This document shows positions 1-9,659 of a stretch of DNA of 64,000 bases, piece by piece. Position numbers and translations under genes: made by a program. Below the pieces are notes generated by a model. That model ran no database searches. It was not told where the DNA came from and worked only from the letters and a program-made list of their open reading frames with translations. This DNA is from Xylanibacter rarus (GTDB lineage: Bacteria; Bacteroidota; Bacteroidia; Bacteroidales; Bacteroidaceae): the NCBI RefSeq assembly GCF_001275135.1, contig NZ_LFQU01000003.1:62001-126000 (forward strand). The letters run 5' to 3'. The stretch's first letter is position 1, and every line of letters starts with the position of its first letter.

Positions 1-445
1 CTGCGCACATAAGCACTCCGCCGTGGGCAAAAATGGCAACGCGTCTGTAAGGTTTTTGCTTTAGCTCGTCTAAAAATTCCGCTACGCGCGCATACATCAT
101 CGGAAAACTTTCGCCGTTGGTTGTTGGTTGGTGCATATAGTCGTCATACCATCTTTGCAGGTTCTCATCTTCTATCTCGTCAAAGAGTTTCATCTCCCAG
201 CTGCCCATGTTCATTTCCTTCAGTCTGTCGTCAACAACAGGATTTGCCCATCCGCAATACTCGGCAAGCTTTCTTGCTCTTGTAAGCGGTGATGAGAACA
301 CCATGTCGAACTCGAGATGCTCAATGTTTTTCTTTGTTATGGCTGCTTCCTGCTCAAATGTATCGGCCACGGGCACGTCGCTCCATCCATAACATGTGCC
401 TTTAGGCACATTTACACTTGTGTGTCTTATGAGAATAACGTCCAT
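1..445 (-). CDS. cobC: Alpha-ribazole phosphatase-like histidine phosphatase (partial, 3' end outside window)
   Basis: Histidine phosphatase superfamily member, probably removing the 5'-phosphate of alpha-ribazole phosphate in cobalamin nucleotide-loop assembly. About 148 residues are visible from the ATG at 445. The start carries the RHT phosphohistidine motif (residues 7-9), an SSPLTRAR segment follows near residue 50, and AHGG near the visible end supplies the second catalytic histidine. The first bases overlap the 3' end of cobS by 19 bases on the same strand, so the two are translationally coupled. The assignment to CobC rather than a generic phosphoglycerate-mutase-like enzyme rests on position as last gene of cobU-cobT-cobS-cobC. 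The C-terminus lies beyond base 1. Confidence 0.85.
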   Translation of the reverse strand, partial: MDVILIRHTSVNVPKGTCYGWSDVPVADTFEQEAAITKKNIEHLEFDMVFSSPLTRARKLAEYCGWANPVVDDRLKEMNMGSWEMKLFDEIEDENLQRWYDDYMHQPTTNGESFPMMYARVAEFLDELKQKPYRRVAIFAHGGVLMCA

Positions 446-1254
446 AATTGTCTGTTGTTGAAAAATTGGGATGAAACTGTAAGGTAGAACGACAGCTCAA
501 TAAGCAGAAACATCGCTCCGCAGCAGTCGCCCGTATATCCTCTCAGCCTACGCCAAATTAAGAGATAAAGAAAATACATAACAAGGCCGGGAATGAATAT
601 TATCAAGTCCCAGCGAACAAGTCCCCAGCATGTAAGCACGAGTGGAGCTAGCGGCGCCATGCCTTGAATAAACAGGCTTATGCCAGCCTTAATGTTCATT
701 TTGCGGTAAACAACGTGTGCTTTCGACTCTTCTTCCGTCCGGGCATACGGCATCATCATTATAATCTGCCCTGCAAGCATCTTGCTGTAAGGGTCGGCTG
801 CTAATACTGTCAGTGCAGCCAGTTTCGCCGGCATGGCCGTAAGTGCGAAGAAGAGAATCAGCAGATACATCACAATTCCAACTACGCCGAAGGTACCCGT
901 GCGCGAGTCTTTCATTATGTCTAGAATGCGTTGTCTGTTGTTTCCGCCACCGCCAAAACCGTCGAAAAAGTCGGTAAGACCATCTTCATGTAAGGCTCCC
1001 GTTATCAGAAGTCTTGCCACGATAGCCATAAGTACGGCTATTGTATGCGGCAGAATCATTCCGCCAAAATAAATTACGGCAGCCATGATTCCGCCTGTAA
1101 GCCATCCTGTCAGCGGCCAGTGCTCAACCACAGTGCGGTAGCTTTCCTTAGGAGGTTCGTGCAGTCGCCAAAAAGGCAGTCTTGTAAAGAAGATAAACGA
1201 CGCCCATATGTTGTCGTACCATTTAGAAGTATTTAGTAATATTCGCATTGTCAA
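427..1254 (-). CDS. cobS: Adenosylcobinamide-GDP ribazoletransferase (cobalamin synthase)
   Basis: Integral membrane enzyme joining adenosylcobinamide-GDP and alpha-ribazole to give adenosylcobalamin. 275 residues, slightly longer than the usual ~250. The FFTRLP segment near residues 22-27 and the acidic metal-binding stretch HEDGLTDFFDG (about residues 89-99) are family hallmarks, followed by several hydrophobic membrane helices. The start may be the ATG at 1254 or the one two codons later (1248); both lie inside the end of cobT (32-base overlap), implying coupled translation. Third gene of the minus-strand cob operon. Confidence 0.93.
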   Translation of the reverse strand: MTMRILLNTSKWYDNIWASFIFFTRLPFWRLHEPPKESYRTVVEHWPLTGWLTGGIMAAVIYFGGMILPHTIAVLMAIVARLLITGALHEDGLTDFFDGFGGGGNNRQRILDIMKDSRTGTFGVVGIVMYLLILFFALTAMPAKLAALTVLAADPYSKMLAGQIIMMMPYARTEEESKAHVVYRKMNIKAGISLFIQGMAPLAPLVLTCWGLVRWDLIIFIPGLVMYFLYLLIWRRLRGYTGDCCGAMFLLIELSFYLTVSSQFFNNRQLWTLFS

Positions 1255-2281
1255 AGTTGTTCATTTCGTTAATCATTCTGACAGAGCTGTCTATAATAGG
1301 GAAGGCACACAGCGCGCCTGTACCTTCGCCAAGCCTTAGTCCCAGGCTCAACAGCGGCTTTGCGCCAAGAAGTTCAAGCATCTTTCGGTGTCCTGTTTCG
1401 TCGCCCTTATGTCCGAAAATCATATAATTCTTTACCTCAGGGTAAAGCATGCTGGCTGCCAGAGCGCATGCTGTCATGATAAATCCGTCAACCATTATGA
1501 TAATGTGACGTTCTGCCGCACGCAGCATGGCACCTATTGTGCTCACCATCTCGAAACCGCCAAAGCAGCGTATTATAGTAGTCGGGTCGGGTGTGTTGCC
1601 GTGCCGGTTTCTGAAGTTTCTCACTGCGTCTGCCAAAACCTCATATTTATGTCTTATTCCCGGCGAGTCGAGTCCTGCGCCGGCACCAACGCACTCTTCA
1701 AGCTCAATGTTGCCAAACAGACTCATCCATACGCTTGAAGGTGATGTGTTTGCTATGCCCATTTCGCCAAGGCATATAATATTGCAGCCGTTGTCTGCCA
1801 CGCACTTGTCAACCATTTCGCAGCCTATGTTTATGGCCTGCTCAAACTGTTCTTCAGTCATGGCGTCCTCGTATCTGAAATTGGCTGTTCCGTTGGCAAT
1901 CTTGCGGTTGATTATCTCCTTATATTCCGTCAGGTCATGGTCTACGCCCGTGTCAACAAGATAAAGTCTGAAGCCATGCTGGCGGCAAAACATGTTGACA
2001 CCGCCGCCGCCACGGGTAAAGTTTATCATCTGCTGCCATGTAACATCGCGTGGCGACACGCTTACATTCTCGCGTTCAACGCCATGATCACTGCCGAAAA
2101 GAATATGGCACTGGCCCGTGAGCTTTGGCGACAATGTCTGCTGTATAAGGCAAATCTGAACTGCCAGACTTTCGAGTCTTCCAAGCGAGCCCTTGGGCTT
2201 GTTCAGATTGTCGATTTTTTTTATTATATCCTCTTTTATACTGTTGTCTGGTGCTTTTATTTCAAAATTTTTCATAATCAT
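1223..2281 (-). CDS. cobT: Nicotinate-nucleotide-dimethylbenzimidazole phosphoribosyltransferase
   Basis: Transfers phosphoribose from nicotinate mononucleotide to a lower-ligand base such as dimethylbenzimidazole, giving alpha-ribazole phosphate. 352 residues, the normal family length. Visible signatures are GSDHGVERENVS near residue 68, the glycine-rich VGAGAGLD segment, and GEGTGAL near the C-terminus, which carries the catalytic glutamate of the family. The start is the ATG at 2281 or the in-frame ATG two codons on (2275). It lies 40 bases downstream of cobU and overlaps cobS. Confidence 0.95.
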   Translation of the reverse strand: MIMKNFEIKAPDNSIKEDIIKKIDNLNKPKGSLGRLESLAVQICLIQQTLSPKLTGQCHILFGSDHGVERENVSVSPRDVTWQQMINFTRGGGGVNMFCRQHGFRLYLVDTGVDHDLTEYKEIINRKIANGTANFRYEDAMTEEQFEQAINIGCEMVDKCVADNGCNIICLGEMGIANTSPSSVWMSLFGNIELEECVGAGAGLDSPGIRHKYEVLADAVRNFRNRHGNTPDPTTIIRCFGGFEMVSTIGAMLRAAERHIIIMVDGFIMTACALAASMLYPEVKNYMIFGHKGDETGHRKMLELLGAKPLLSLGLRLGEGTGALCAFPIIDSSVRMINEMNNFDNANITKYF

Positions 2282-2321
2282 ATAGTTTAAGGATCTTTAC
2301 TGCCGGATAGAGTCTTGTGGC

Positions 2322-2849
2322 TTACTTTATTTTTACCGGAATGCCGCAGACCATCATTATCACCTCATCAGCCTTTGATGCCACATACTGGTTCATCCAT
2401 CCCTGCATGTCGGTAAATCTGCGTTGAACGGCGTTGCCGCTCACTTCTCCGCTGCCAATTTCGTTGGTGACGAATATGAAAGTGTTGTCTTTATCCGTAA
2501 ACTTGTCAAACTCTTTCTTTATTTCTTCGAGAGCCTCGCTCACAGTAGGTTGGGTGTCGGCGTCAGCTTCACGGTCAAAGAAGAAATTGGTACACCAAAG
2601 GGTGACGCAGTCAATCACTATTACCTTATTATATATGTCGTGCTTGCTGAGATATTTTTCCTCTTCAATGTTTGTCCATTGTTCACCTCTTCGTTCCTGA
2701 TGTTTTCTTACTCTTTCCTTGAATTCGTCGTCCCATACGTGAGCCGTGGCAAGATATACAGGATTGTCCGAGAGGCTCAAAGCAAGTTTCTCTGCATATA
2801 CGCTTTTACCCGAGCGCTGTCCGCCGGTAATAAGAATAATCTTTTTCAT
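2322..2849 (-). CDS. cobU: Adenosylcobinamide kinase / adenosylcobinamide-phosphate guanylyltransferase
   Basis: Bifunctional enzyme that phosphorylates adenosylcobinamide and then adds GMP. The P-loop GGQRSGKS sits at the N-terminus; TNEIGSGEVSGN and the RRFTDMQGWMNQ segment match the CobU family. I start it at the ATG at 2849 (175 residues); an upstream in-frame TTG at 2858 would place the start inside the promoter -7 box. First gene of the cob operon. The -7 box ends only six bases before this ATG, so the transcript may be nearly leaderless. Confidence 0.93.
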   Translation of the reverse strand: MKKIILITGGQRSGKSVYAEKLALSLSDNPVYLATAHVWDDEFKERVRKHQERRGEQWTNIEEEKYLSKHDIYNKVIVIDCVTLWCTNFFFDREADADTQPTVSEALEEIKKEFDKFTDKDNTFIFVTNEIGSGEVSGNAVQRRFTDMQGWMNQYVASKADEVIMMVCGIPVKIK

Positions 2850-2855
2850 ATAATG

Positions 2856-2863
2856 CAAAGGTA
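2856..2863 (-). promoter_or_regulatory. Promoter -7 box of the cob operon
   Basis: On the minus strand the sequence reads TACCTTTG, matching the Bacteroidota -7 consensus TAnnTTTG. Only six bases separate it from the cobU ATG. A good TTTG -33 box at the expected distance is not evident. Confidence 0.55.
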
Positions 2864-3422
2864 ATGCAATTTACATTAATATGATAAAAAGTTTATTCGT
2901 TTTTTATTTCCGTAGTATTCTTTTATTTATGATTGGTATTTGCCTTTCGGGTAGTTTTGGCCGTCAGCCGTGTTTTTACTTTTATGCAGACCATGCCATG
3001 GTTGGCTAAACTTTAATGAAAACATATAAAACTAATATGCAGCATAATGCCTGACAGCGGGAGGGACAATAAGCAATGTGAATAATAAACGTGGCGTTTA
3101 GCTTAATCGGGTATTCAAATATATTTACAAATAGGACGTTGCGGCATATTTTATTGCCGTTTTCCTGACTTTTTGTATATATTTTATATTTTTATTTTAT
3201 AAAACTAAAAAACGTCATATTGTAAATCTCACAGTTAAATCACTTTTAATTTGCTGCTGCTTATTATAAAGTACCAATATTTTGTCCTTTTCTACGTTAA
3301 TACATACAATTATTTTTCTTAATCTAATTATTTGTCTCTAATAATTTGTTTTGTAAATATTAATTTGTATCTTTGTGTACTGCAATTATTAATAAATTGT
3401 TTATAATTTAAATTTTAAGAAA
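2859..3422. other. AT-rich divergent intergenic region between cobU and the OmpA gene
   Basis: 564 bases between divergent genes, very AT-rich from about 3160 on. It holds the cob operon promoter at one end and the ompA-family promoter at the other. I see no convincing cobalamin riboswitch: a partial B12-box-like match near 3160-3175 is not embedded in a GC-bearing aptamer fold. No coding sequence is evident. Confidence 0.6.
3345..3375 (+). promoter_or_regulatory. Strong Bacteroidota-type promoter of the OmpA-family gene
   Basis: TTTG at 3345-3348, a 19-base spacer, and TATCTTTG at 3368-3375 match the -33/-7 consensus exactly. The leader to the ATG at 3423 would be about 40 AT-rich bases, as is common for highly expressed outer membrane proteins in this phylum. 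Confidence 0.8.
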
Positions 3423-4565
3423 ATGAAGAAGTTGTTATTTATGTTTGTTGCTGCATTGGCAACTGCATCTGTTTCAGCTCAGACAGTAACTGAAAGCAAG
3501 ACTTTCGATAATTTTTATATTGGAGTCAATGGCGGTTTTGCAACCAAAACTACCGGTCATGCATGGCTTAAGGATCTGAATCCTAATCTCGGATTGCGTA
3601 TCGGCCGTAATTTCACTCCGGTATTTGGTCTTGCTGCAGAAAGCAATGTTTATTTGTCTAACAAGCCGGGCGAGTCAATCGGAACATTTGTGCGTTCGAT
3701 GAATACATCTTTGCTCGGAACTGTTAACCTTAGCAACTGGTTTGGCGGATATCCTGGTGAGCCGCGTTTGTTTGAAGTTTCTGTTCTCGGCGGTTTAGGA
3801 TGGGGACACGTGTTTGGTCATCCGTCTGAAGTGTATAACGACGACGCTCTTACATCTAAGGCAGCCATTGACTTTACATTTAATCTTGGCAAGGCTAAGG
3901 CATGGCAGTTCTACATTGAGCCTGCTATGATCTGGACACTTGGAGGCTATAATGGCGGAACACACGCTATTAAGTATAATGTAAACAACTCTGGCTTCCA
4001 GCTTAATGTTGGTTTTAACTACAAGTTTAAGAATTCTAACGGCACACACAACTTCACAATTGCCGAACTGCGTGACCAGTCAGAGATTGACGGCCTGAAT
4101 GCTAAAATCAACGACCTGCGCAGCGATTTGAACGGTAAGGATGCACAGCTTGCTGCTAAAGACCGTCAGATTGCAGATCTGCAGAAGGCTCTTGATGAGT
4201 GCAACAGAAGACCTAAGTATGAGAAGCCTGCAACAGCAACCAACCTGCAGCCTACAGTATTGTTCCGTCAGGGCAAGTCTGTCGTAGATCCTGCTCAGTA
4301 TGCTCCGATTGAGCTTATTGCACAGTACATGAAGAATCATCCTGATGCAAAGGTTGAAATTAAGGGATATGCTTCTCCTGAAGGCTCTGCAGAGCGTAAC
4401 CAGCAGCTGTCAGAAGAGCGTGCAGCAGCCGTTAAGAAGATCTTGGTTAACAAGTACAAGATTTCTGCTGACCGTCTTACAACAGTAGGTTGTGGCGCTA
4501 CAGACAAGCTGTTCGAGCAGGTAGAATTCAACCGCGTAGCTACATTCAACGACAATACTAAGTAA
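3423..4565 (+). CDS. OmpA-family outer membrane protein
   Basis: 380 residues. A signal peptide (MKKLLFMFVAALATASVSAQ) ends in an SAQ-type cleavage site. Residues ~28-205 form an N-terminal beta-barrel-like region rich in alternating aromatics and glycines. Residues ~212-260 form a short heptad-like linker (repeated KINDLRSDL and AAKDRQIADLQ-type stretches), and the remainder is an OmpA C-terminal peptidoglycan-binding domain with GYASPEG and NQQLSEERAAAVKKIL. This matches the abundant OmpA-like porins that tie the outer membrane to peptidoglycan in Bacteroidales. It has its own promoter and its own terminator, so it is monocistronic. Confidence 0.92.
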   Translation: MKKLLFMFVAALATASVSAQTVTESKTFDNFYIGVNGGFATKTTGHAWLKDLNPNLGLRIGRNFTPVFGLAAESNVYLSNKPGESIGTFVRSMNTSLLGTVNLSNWFGGYPGEPRLFEVSVLGGLGWGHVFGHPSEVYNDDALTSKAAIDFTFNLGKAKAWQFYIEPAMIWTLGGYNGGTHAIKYNVNNSGFQLNVGFNYKFKNSNGTHNFTIAELRDQSEIDGLNAKINDLRSDLNGKDAQLAAKDRQIADLQKALDECNRRPKYEKPATATNLQPTVLFRQGKSVVDPAQYAPIELIAQYMKNHPDAKVEIKGYASPEGSAERNQQLSEERAAAVKKILVNKYKISADRLTTVGCGATDKLFEQVEFNRVATFNDNTK

Positions 4566-4582
4566 TTTTACATAGTAAATCA

Positions 4583-4620
4583 TAAAAAAATCTCCGTCCC
4601 AAATAGGGCGGAGATTTTTT
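4583..4620 (+). terminator. Rho-independent terminator after the OmpA-family gene
   Basis: AATCTCCG and CGGAGATT arms with CCC/GGG extensions around a short AT loop, followed by a run of T. It lies about 20 bases after the stop codon. Confidence 0.85.
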
Positions 4621-4704
4621 GTATAATTATATTGCATGTATAAAGCTTGTTTCCCTGAAATTAATGAATGGTTTTGCAGTCGTAACTCAGTCACTTTTGA
4701 TGCA

Positions 4705-4741
4705 AAAGTGGGTGGTTTTCACATCAAAAACAACCCACTTT
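4705..4741. repeat. Imperfect inverted repeat (hairpin)
   Basis: Arms AAAGTGGGTGGTTTT (4705-4719) and AAAACAACCCACTTT (4727-4741) pair at 14 of 15 positions. It is too far from the upstream gene to be its terminator, which lies at 4583-4620, and may be a remnant of a dispersed intergenic element. Confidence 0.6.
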
Positions 4742-5365
4742 CATTTCGAAACAAAACATAGTGCAGATTCTTTCTGTGTTGATTGTATTTTCCGTATAAT
4801 ATGTTAATTTGTAATTTATTTACGAGGAAATATTACAGATTTTTGGCGTTGAATCTGTTTGCGATTTTGTGTCTTGTTGTTGATGCAGATTTTTATCTTT
4901 TAGTTGTCATGCCAAATCTGTTCAATATTTGCCATAAAGTTTGTCCAGTTTTCCATGTCTTTGCCGCTTGTCGTGTTTTGTGGCATTATTGATGTTATTT
5001 AGCTTTATCTGGTTTTGTTATGCCGGATCAGAGAGAGAAATATTATAGTCCGTTATGATTGCCCACATGTATAATTGTGTGGCAATAAATAATTGATGCC
5101 GTTGATGTATTCCTATTCGATTTTTTCGCTTTTATGTCGAATATTTTTATACTTTGTTGCGTGACATTATTTTATTATATTATCGATAATCATGACAAGT
5201 GTTTTGTATAAATGGAATAATTGTAACATCTTGAAATTGCACATTTAAGATATATATGTGCAATAAAATCTTTCAATTTATCACATTTTATACTTGTTTT
5301 CCGATAAAATTTGTTTGATGGCTTAATTATTTATTATATTTGTTGTTGTTTGTGGGAAAAAAGTA

Positions 5366-5373
5366 TAACTTTG
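5366..5373 (+). promoter_or_regulatory. Promoter -7 box of the ilv operon
   Basis: TAACTTTG matches TAnnTTTG, 32 bases before the ilvD ATG. TTTG elements upstream (5339-5342 and 5349-5352) are not at the ideal 19-base spacing, so the -33 element is uncertain. Confidence 0.5.
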
Positions 5374-5405
5374 CACATACGTACAAGTGAAAAATTTGAG
5401 AGAAT

Positions 5406-7208
5406 ATGAAACACAAGTTGAGAAGTGCGGTTTGTACAGAAGGACGACGTATGGCAGGGGCGCGAGCCCTGTGGGTTGCTGCAGGCATGAAGCATAAGCA
5501 GTTTGGAAAGCCCATCATTGCCATCGTCAACTCATTTACGCAGTTTGTCCCGGGACATACACATTTACATGAAATCGGCCAGATCGTAAAGGCTGAGATT
5601 GAAAGTATGGGATGTTATGCCGCAGAATTCAACACGATAGCGATTGATGACGGTATAGCAATGGGACACGACGGAATGCTATATTCGCTGCCGTCGCGCG
5701 ATATCATTGCCGATTCTGTTGAATATATGGTTAATGCCCATAAGGCAGACGCAATGATATGTATCTCAAATTGTGATAAAGTTACGCCTGGCATGCTTAT
5801 GGCAGCCATGCGATTAAACATACCGGCCGTATTCTGCAGCGGCGGACCTATGGAGGCTGGACGATGGAACGGCGAGAATGCCGATCTGATAACGGCCATG
5901 GTTAAAGGAGCCGACCCGAGTGTCAGCGATGACGAAATGCGCCAGATAGAGAGTTGTGCCTGTCCTGGCTGTGGATGCTGCTCGGGTATGTTCACGGCAA
6001 ACTCTATGAATTCGCTCACAGAGGCCATAGGCCTTTCGCTTCCTGGCAATGGTACAATTCTGGCCACGCACAAGAACCGCATACAGCTGTTTAAGGATGC
6101 CGCGCGCCAGATTGTGGCAAATGCCATGAGGTATTATGAAGAAGGAGACGAGAGTGTCCTGCCGCGCAATATTGCTACGCGTGAAGCCTTTCTGAATGCC
6201 ATGACACTCGACATAGCCATGGGAGGAAGCACCAATACGGTGCTGCATCTTTTGGCTGTTGCTCAAGAGGCTGGGGCTGATTTTACCATGTCTGACATAG
6301 ATGAGCTTAGCCGCAGGGTGCCTTGTCTGTGTAAGCTGGCTCCAAATACGCAGAAGTATAGCCTGCAAGAATGTAACCGGGCTGGCGGAATATTCGGAAT
6401 AATAAATGAACTGGCCAAGGGCGGACTGATCAACGAAGGCGTGATGCGTGTTGACGGAAAAACGCTGGGTGAACAACTTAGAAAATATGACATAACGGGC
6501 AATGGCATTGATGGTGATGCGGAACGCATATACCGCAGTGCGCCTGGCAGAAAGTTTTCTACCGTTATGGGCTCGCAGGACGAACAGTGGGATACGCTCG
6601 ACACAGACCGCTCGGCAGGTTGCATACGCGACATAGAGCATGCCTATACAAAAGACGGAGGATTGGCTGTCTTGTTTGGCAACATCGCGCAAGACGGCTG
6701 TGTTGTCAAGACGGCAGGCGTAGACCCTTCAATATGGAAGTTTAGCGGACCGGCAAAGGTCTTTGATTCACAGGAAGATGCCTGTGAGGCTATTCTCGGC
6801 GGTAAGGTCAAGAGTGGCGACTGTGTGGTTATCACGCACGAAGGCCCTAAGGGAGGTCCCGGCATGCAGGAGATGCTTTATCCAACGTCTTATATTAAGA
6901 GTATGCATCTCGGAACGGAGTGTGCCTTGATTACAGACGGACGCTTCAGCGGCGGAACTTCAGGACTAAGCATAGGGCATATTTCGCCGGAAGCCGCTGC
7001 CGGAGGCAACATCGGAAAGATAATTGATGGTGACATCATAGACATAGACATCCCCAACCGCTCAATAAATGTCAGGCTGACGGCTGAAGAGCTTGACTTG
7101 AGGCCACAGCGCAAGCTGACCCGAAAGCGTGTCGTAAGCAAGGCCCTGAGAGCTTATGCTCAGAGCGTAAGTTCGGCAGATAAAGGCGGAGTGAGGATTA
7201 TAGGTTAG
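5406..7208 (+). CDS. ilvD: Dihydroxy-acid dehydratase
   Basis: Iron-sulfur enzyme dehydrating 2,3-dihydroxy-3-methylbutanoate (or methylpentanoate) to the 2-oxo acid, the third common step of valine and isoleucine synthesis. 600 residues. Cluster-ligand cysteines appear in [12 protein letters not shown] (near residue 120) and [19 protein letters not shown] (near residue 190). [10 protein letters not shown] and [12 protein letters not shown] are further IlvD/Edd signatures. First gene of ilvD-ilvB-ilvN-thioesterase-ilvC; a 169-base gap separates it from ilvB. Confidence 0.97.
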   Translation: MKHKLRSAVCTEGRRMAGARALWVAAGMKHKQFGKPIIAIVNSFTQFVPGHTHLHEIGQIVKAEIESMGCYAAEFNTIAIDDGIAMGHDGMLYSLPSRDIIADSVEYMVNAHKADAMICISNCDKVTPGMLMAAMRLNIPAVFCSGGPMEAGRWNGENADLITAMVKGADPSVSDDEMRQIESCACPGCGCCSGMFTANSMNSLTEAIGLSLPGNGTILATHKNRIQLFKDAARQIVANAMRYYEEGDESVLPRNIATREAFLNAMTLDIAMGGSTNTVLHLLAVAQEAGADFTMSDIDELSRRVPCLCKLAPNTQKYSLQECNRAGGIFGIINELAKGGLINEGVMRVDGKTLGEQLRKYDITGNGIDGDAERIYRSAPGRKFSTVMGSQDEQWDTLDTDRSAGCIRDIEHAYTKDGGLAVLFGNIAQDGCVVKTAGVDPSIWKFSGPAKVFDSQEDACEAILGGKVKSGDCVVITHEGPKGGPGMQEMLYPTSYIKSMHLGTECALITDGRFSGGTSGLSIGHISPEAAAGGNIGKIIDGDIIDIDIPNRSINVRLTAEELDLRPQRKLTRKRVVSKALRAYAQSVSSADKGGVRIIG

Positions 7209-7377
7209 TATAAGTTTTTGTGAAGTGTGTTTCATAATCGGTGCCTGCGCCTGTCGTGCGTTGGTGTAATGCCCTGCATGGCACTGTTGACGTATATTGC
7301 TTTGTGCGCACGGCTTTGTGCGTATGGCGTCGGTTATGTTACTTGTTACTTGACACAACAAAAAATATTGAGAGAGT

Positions 7378-9093
7378 ATGGCAAAGGAAATGATAACAGG
7401 AGCAGAGGCTCTGATGAGGGCTCTGAAAGAAGAAAACGTGAAAACCATTTTCGGTTATCCTGGCGGATCTATTCTGCCGGTTTTCGATGCCCTTTATGAT
7501 TATACACGCGGTGACAAAAAGGCTTTTGAGCATATTCTCGTCAGGCATGAACAGTCGGCTGCCCATGCGGCAGAAGGATACTCACGTGCCAGCGGCGACG
7601 TAGGAGTATGTATCGTAACAAGTGGTCCGGGAGCAACAAATACGCTTACAGGCATTGCAGATGCAATGATGGACTCAACACCGATAGTCGTTATTGCCGG
7701 ACAGGTGGGCGTAGATGTGCTTGGCACTGACTCTTTTCAGGAAGTCGACCTTGTTGGCGTGTCGCAGCCTATAAGCAAGTGGAGTTATCAGATACGCCGT
7801 GCAGAGGATGTGGCATGGGCCGTAAGCCGTGCCTTTTATATAGCACGCTCAGGCCGTCCTGGTCCTGTAGTGTTAGATTTTCCAAAGAATGCCCAGGTGT
7901 CTCTCACAGAGTATGAGCCGTGTCGTGTAGACTTTGTACGTGGCTATGTGCCTTATCCCACTGTAGACGCAGAGGCCGTAAGCCGTGCTGCAGAGCTTAT
8001 TAATAACGCAAAAAAGCCGTTGGCACTTGTAGGGCACGGTGTGGAGCTTGGCAATGCACAGCAAGAGCTTGTCGACTTTATCGAGAAGGCCGGCATACCG
8101 GCCGCCCGCACCATGCTTGGACTTTCGGCTCTTCCAACCGGCCATCCGCTTAATATGGGGATGCTAGGCATGCACGGCAACTATGCACCAAACATGAAAG
8201 AGCAGGAGTGTGACGTGCTGATAGCCATAGGCATGCGTTTCAGCGATCGTGTTATCTGTAATCCTGCCACTTATGCCAAACAGGCAAAAATAATACAGCT
8301 CGATATTGACGGGGCTGAGATAGACAAAAACGTTAAGACCGACGTTGCCGTTGTAGCAGACTGTAAGGAGTCGTTGCCGGCAATTACAAAGCTGTTAAGG
8401 CCTAATTCACACAAAGAATGGTGTGAGAGTTTCAGACCGTTGTATGAAGAGGAATACGAGAAGGTTATCAGGCCTGCAACTTGCCCGTCGTCAGGTCCGC
8501 TTCTTATGGGTGAAGTGGTTAAGGCTGTGGCTGATGCAACAGGAGGCGATGCCGTTCTCGTTAATGATGTAGGACAGAATCAGATGTTTTCGTGCCGTTA
8601 CTTTAGATATAACAAGAAACGCTCCGTAGTGAGCAGCGGCGGCTTGGGAACCATGGGCTACGGACTTCCGGCTGCTATAGGAGCTGCCTATGCCGTGCCT
8701 GATCGTCAGATTTGTATGTTTACCGGCGACGGAAGTTTTCAGATGAGCATACACGAACTCGGTACGATAATGGAACATCGTATTCCGGTTAAGGTGATTC
8801 TGATGAACAATAACTATTTGGGCAATGTGCGTCAGTGGCAGGATTTGTTTTTCGACAGCCGTCAGGCGTTTACAAGGATGACAAATCCATGTTACGGCGG
8901 AATATGTGACGGGTATCACATACCATATATTTTTGTGTCTGAAAGAGAATTGTTGAAGAATGCAGTTCATAAAATGTTGTCAACAGAAGGACCATTTGTG
9001 TTGGAGTGTGCTGTTAAGGAGGAAGATAATGTAATGCCGATGGTTCCTCCGGGATGTTCGGTCAACGAGATGTTGCTTGAAGTAAACAGATAA
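7378..9093 (+). CDS. ilvB: Acetolactate synthase, large (catalytic) subunit
   Basis: Thiamine-diphosphate enzyme condensing pyruvate with pyruvate or 2-oxobutyrate, the first committed step of branched-chain amino acid synthesis. 571 residues in three domains. The catalytic glutamate lies in VRHEQSAAHAAEGY (near residue 59); the thiamine-binding stretch GDGSFQMS runs on to NNNYLGNVRQWQ. The stop codon shares one base with the ilvN start, so large and small subunits are coupled. Confidence 0.97.
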   Translation: MAKEMITGAEALMRALKEENVKTIFGYPGGSILPVFDALYDYTRGDKKAFEHILVRHEQSAAHAAEGYSRASGDVGVCIVTSGPGATNTLTGIADAMMDSTPIVVIAGQVGVDVLGTDSFQEVDLVGVSQPISKWSYQIRRAEDVAWAVSRAFYIARSGRPGPVVLDFPKNAQVSLTEYEPCRVDFVRGYVPYPTVDAEAVSRAAELINNAKKPLALVGHGVELGNAQQELVDFIEKAGIPAARTMLGLSALPTGHPLNMGMLGMHGNYAPNMKEQECDVLIAIGMRFSDRVICNPATYAKQAKIIQLDIDGAEIDKNVKTDVAVVADCKESLPAITKLLRPNSHKEWCESFRPLYEEEYEKVIRPATCPSSGPLLMGEVVKAVADATGGDAVLVNDVGQNQMFSCRYFRYNKKRSVVSSGGLGTMGYGLPAAIGAAYAVPDRQICMFTGDGSFQMSIHELGTIMEHRIPVKVILMNNNYLGNVRQWQDLFFDSRQAFTRMTNPCYGGICDGYHIPYIFVSERELLKNAVHKMLSTEGPFVLECAVKEEDNVMPMVPPGCSVNEMLLEVNR

Positions 9094-9659
9094 TGGCGGG
9101 TATGGAAACAAAAGACAGAAAATTATATACAATGTTGGTCTATTCAGAAAACATTGCCGGTATACTTAACCAGATAACAGCCGTGTTTACGCGGCGTCAG
9201 GTTAATATCGAAAGTCTGAATGTGTCAGCCTCAAGCATCGAGGGTGTTCACAAGTACACCATAACGGCATGGAGCGACGAAGACCTGATAAAAACAATAA
9301 CCAAGCATATCGAGAAGAAAATAGATGTGATAAAGGCTGATTATTACACGGACGATGACCTTTTTATACGTGAGGTGGGGCTTTATAAACTTTCAACGGG
9401 CGAAGTTCTTGCTAATCCCGAAATATCGCGTGTAATCAGAAAGGCTGACGCCCGCATTATTGATGTAAACCCTACGTTCTGCTGCGTAATGCTGAGCGGA
9501 ATGACGGAAGATATTACAGGACTCTATTACGCTCTCGACAAGTTTAAATGCTTGTTGCAGTATACCCGCAGCGGGCGTATTGCCATAACCCGCAGTAAGG
9601 TGGAGCAGGTCAGTGAATTTTTAGAATTACAGGAAAAAAATAGGAATAAAAAATGTTAG
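9093..9659 (+). CDS. ilvN: Acetolactate synthase, small (regulatory) subunit
   Basis: 188 residues. The N-terminal ACT domain carries YSENIAGILNQITAVFTRR and NIESLNVSAS, typical of the valine-binding regulatory subunit; a second ACT-like C-terminal region follows. It starts at an ATG overlapping the ilvB stop by one base and overlaps the next gene by seven bases. The family gives the catalytic subunit full activity and valine feedback inhibition; valine sensitivity here is inferred. Confidence 0.93.
   Translation: MAGMETKDRKLYTMLVYSENIAGILNQITAVFTRRQVNIESLNVSASSIEGVHKYTITAWSDEDLIKTITKHIEKKIDVIKADYYTDDDLFIREVGLYKLSTGEVLANPEISRVIRKADARIIDVNPTFCCVMLSGMTEDITGLYYALDKFKCLLQYTRSGRIAITRSKVEQVSEFLELQEKNRNKKC

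Larger units (their letters stand above)
4619..5405. other. Long AT-rich intergenic region before ilvD
   Basis: About 790 bases with no convincing gene. At 4705-4719 and 4727-4741 there is a near-perfect 15-base inverted repeat (14 of 15 pairs, 7-base loop), just after a segment (about 4676-4703) that recurs at about 40566-40594. The rest is AT-rich. The ilvD promoter lies at the 3' end. Confidence 0.55.

Noticed and set aside
3155-3180. Possible cobalamin riboswitch upstream of cobU
   Set aside because: Only a 12-of-16 match to the B12 box on the correct strand; the adjoining sequence is extremely AT-rich and shows no aptamer stems, and the cobU promoter lies downstream of it.
5814-6692. 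Long minus-strand open frame (292 codons) within ilvD
   Set aside because: It is antisense to a fully conserved ilvD frame, its translation has no recognisable motif, and it comes from codon bias of the real gene.
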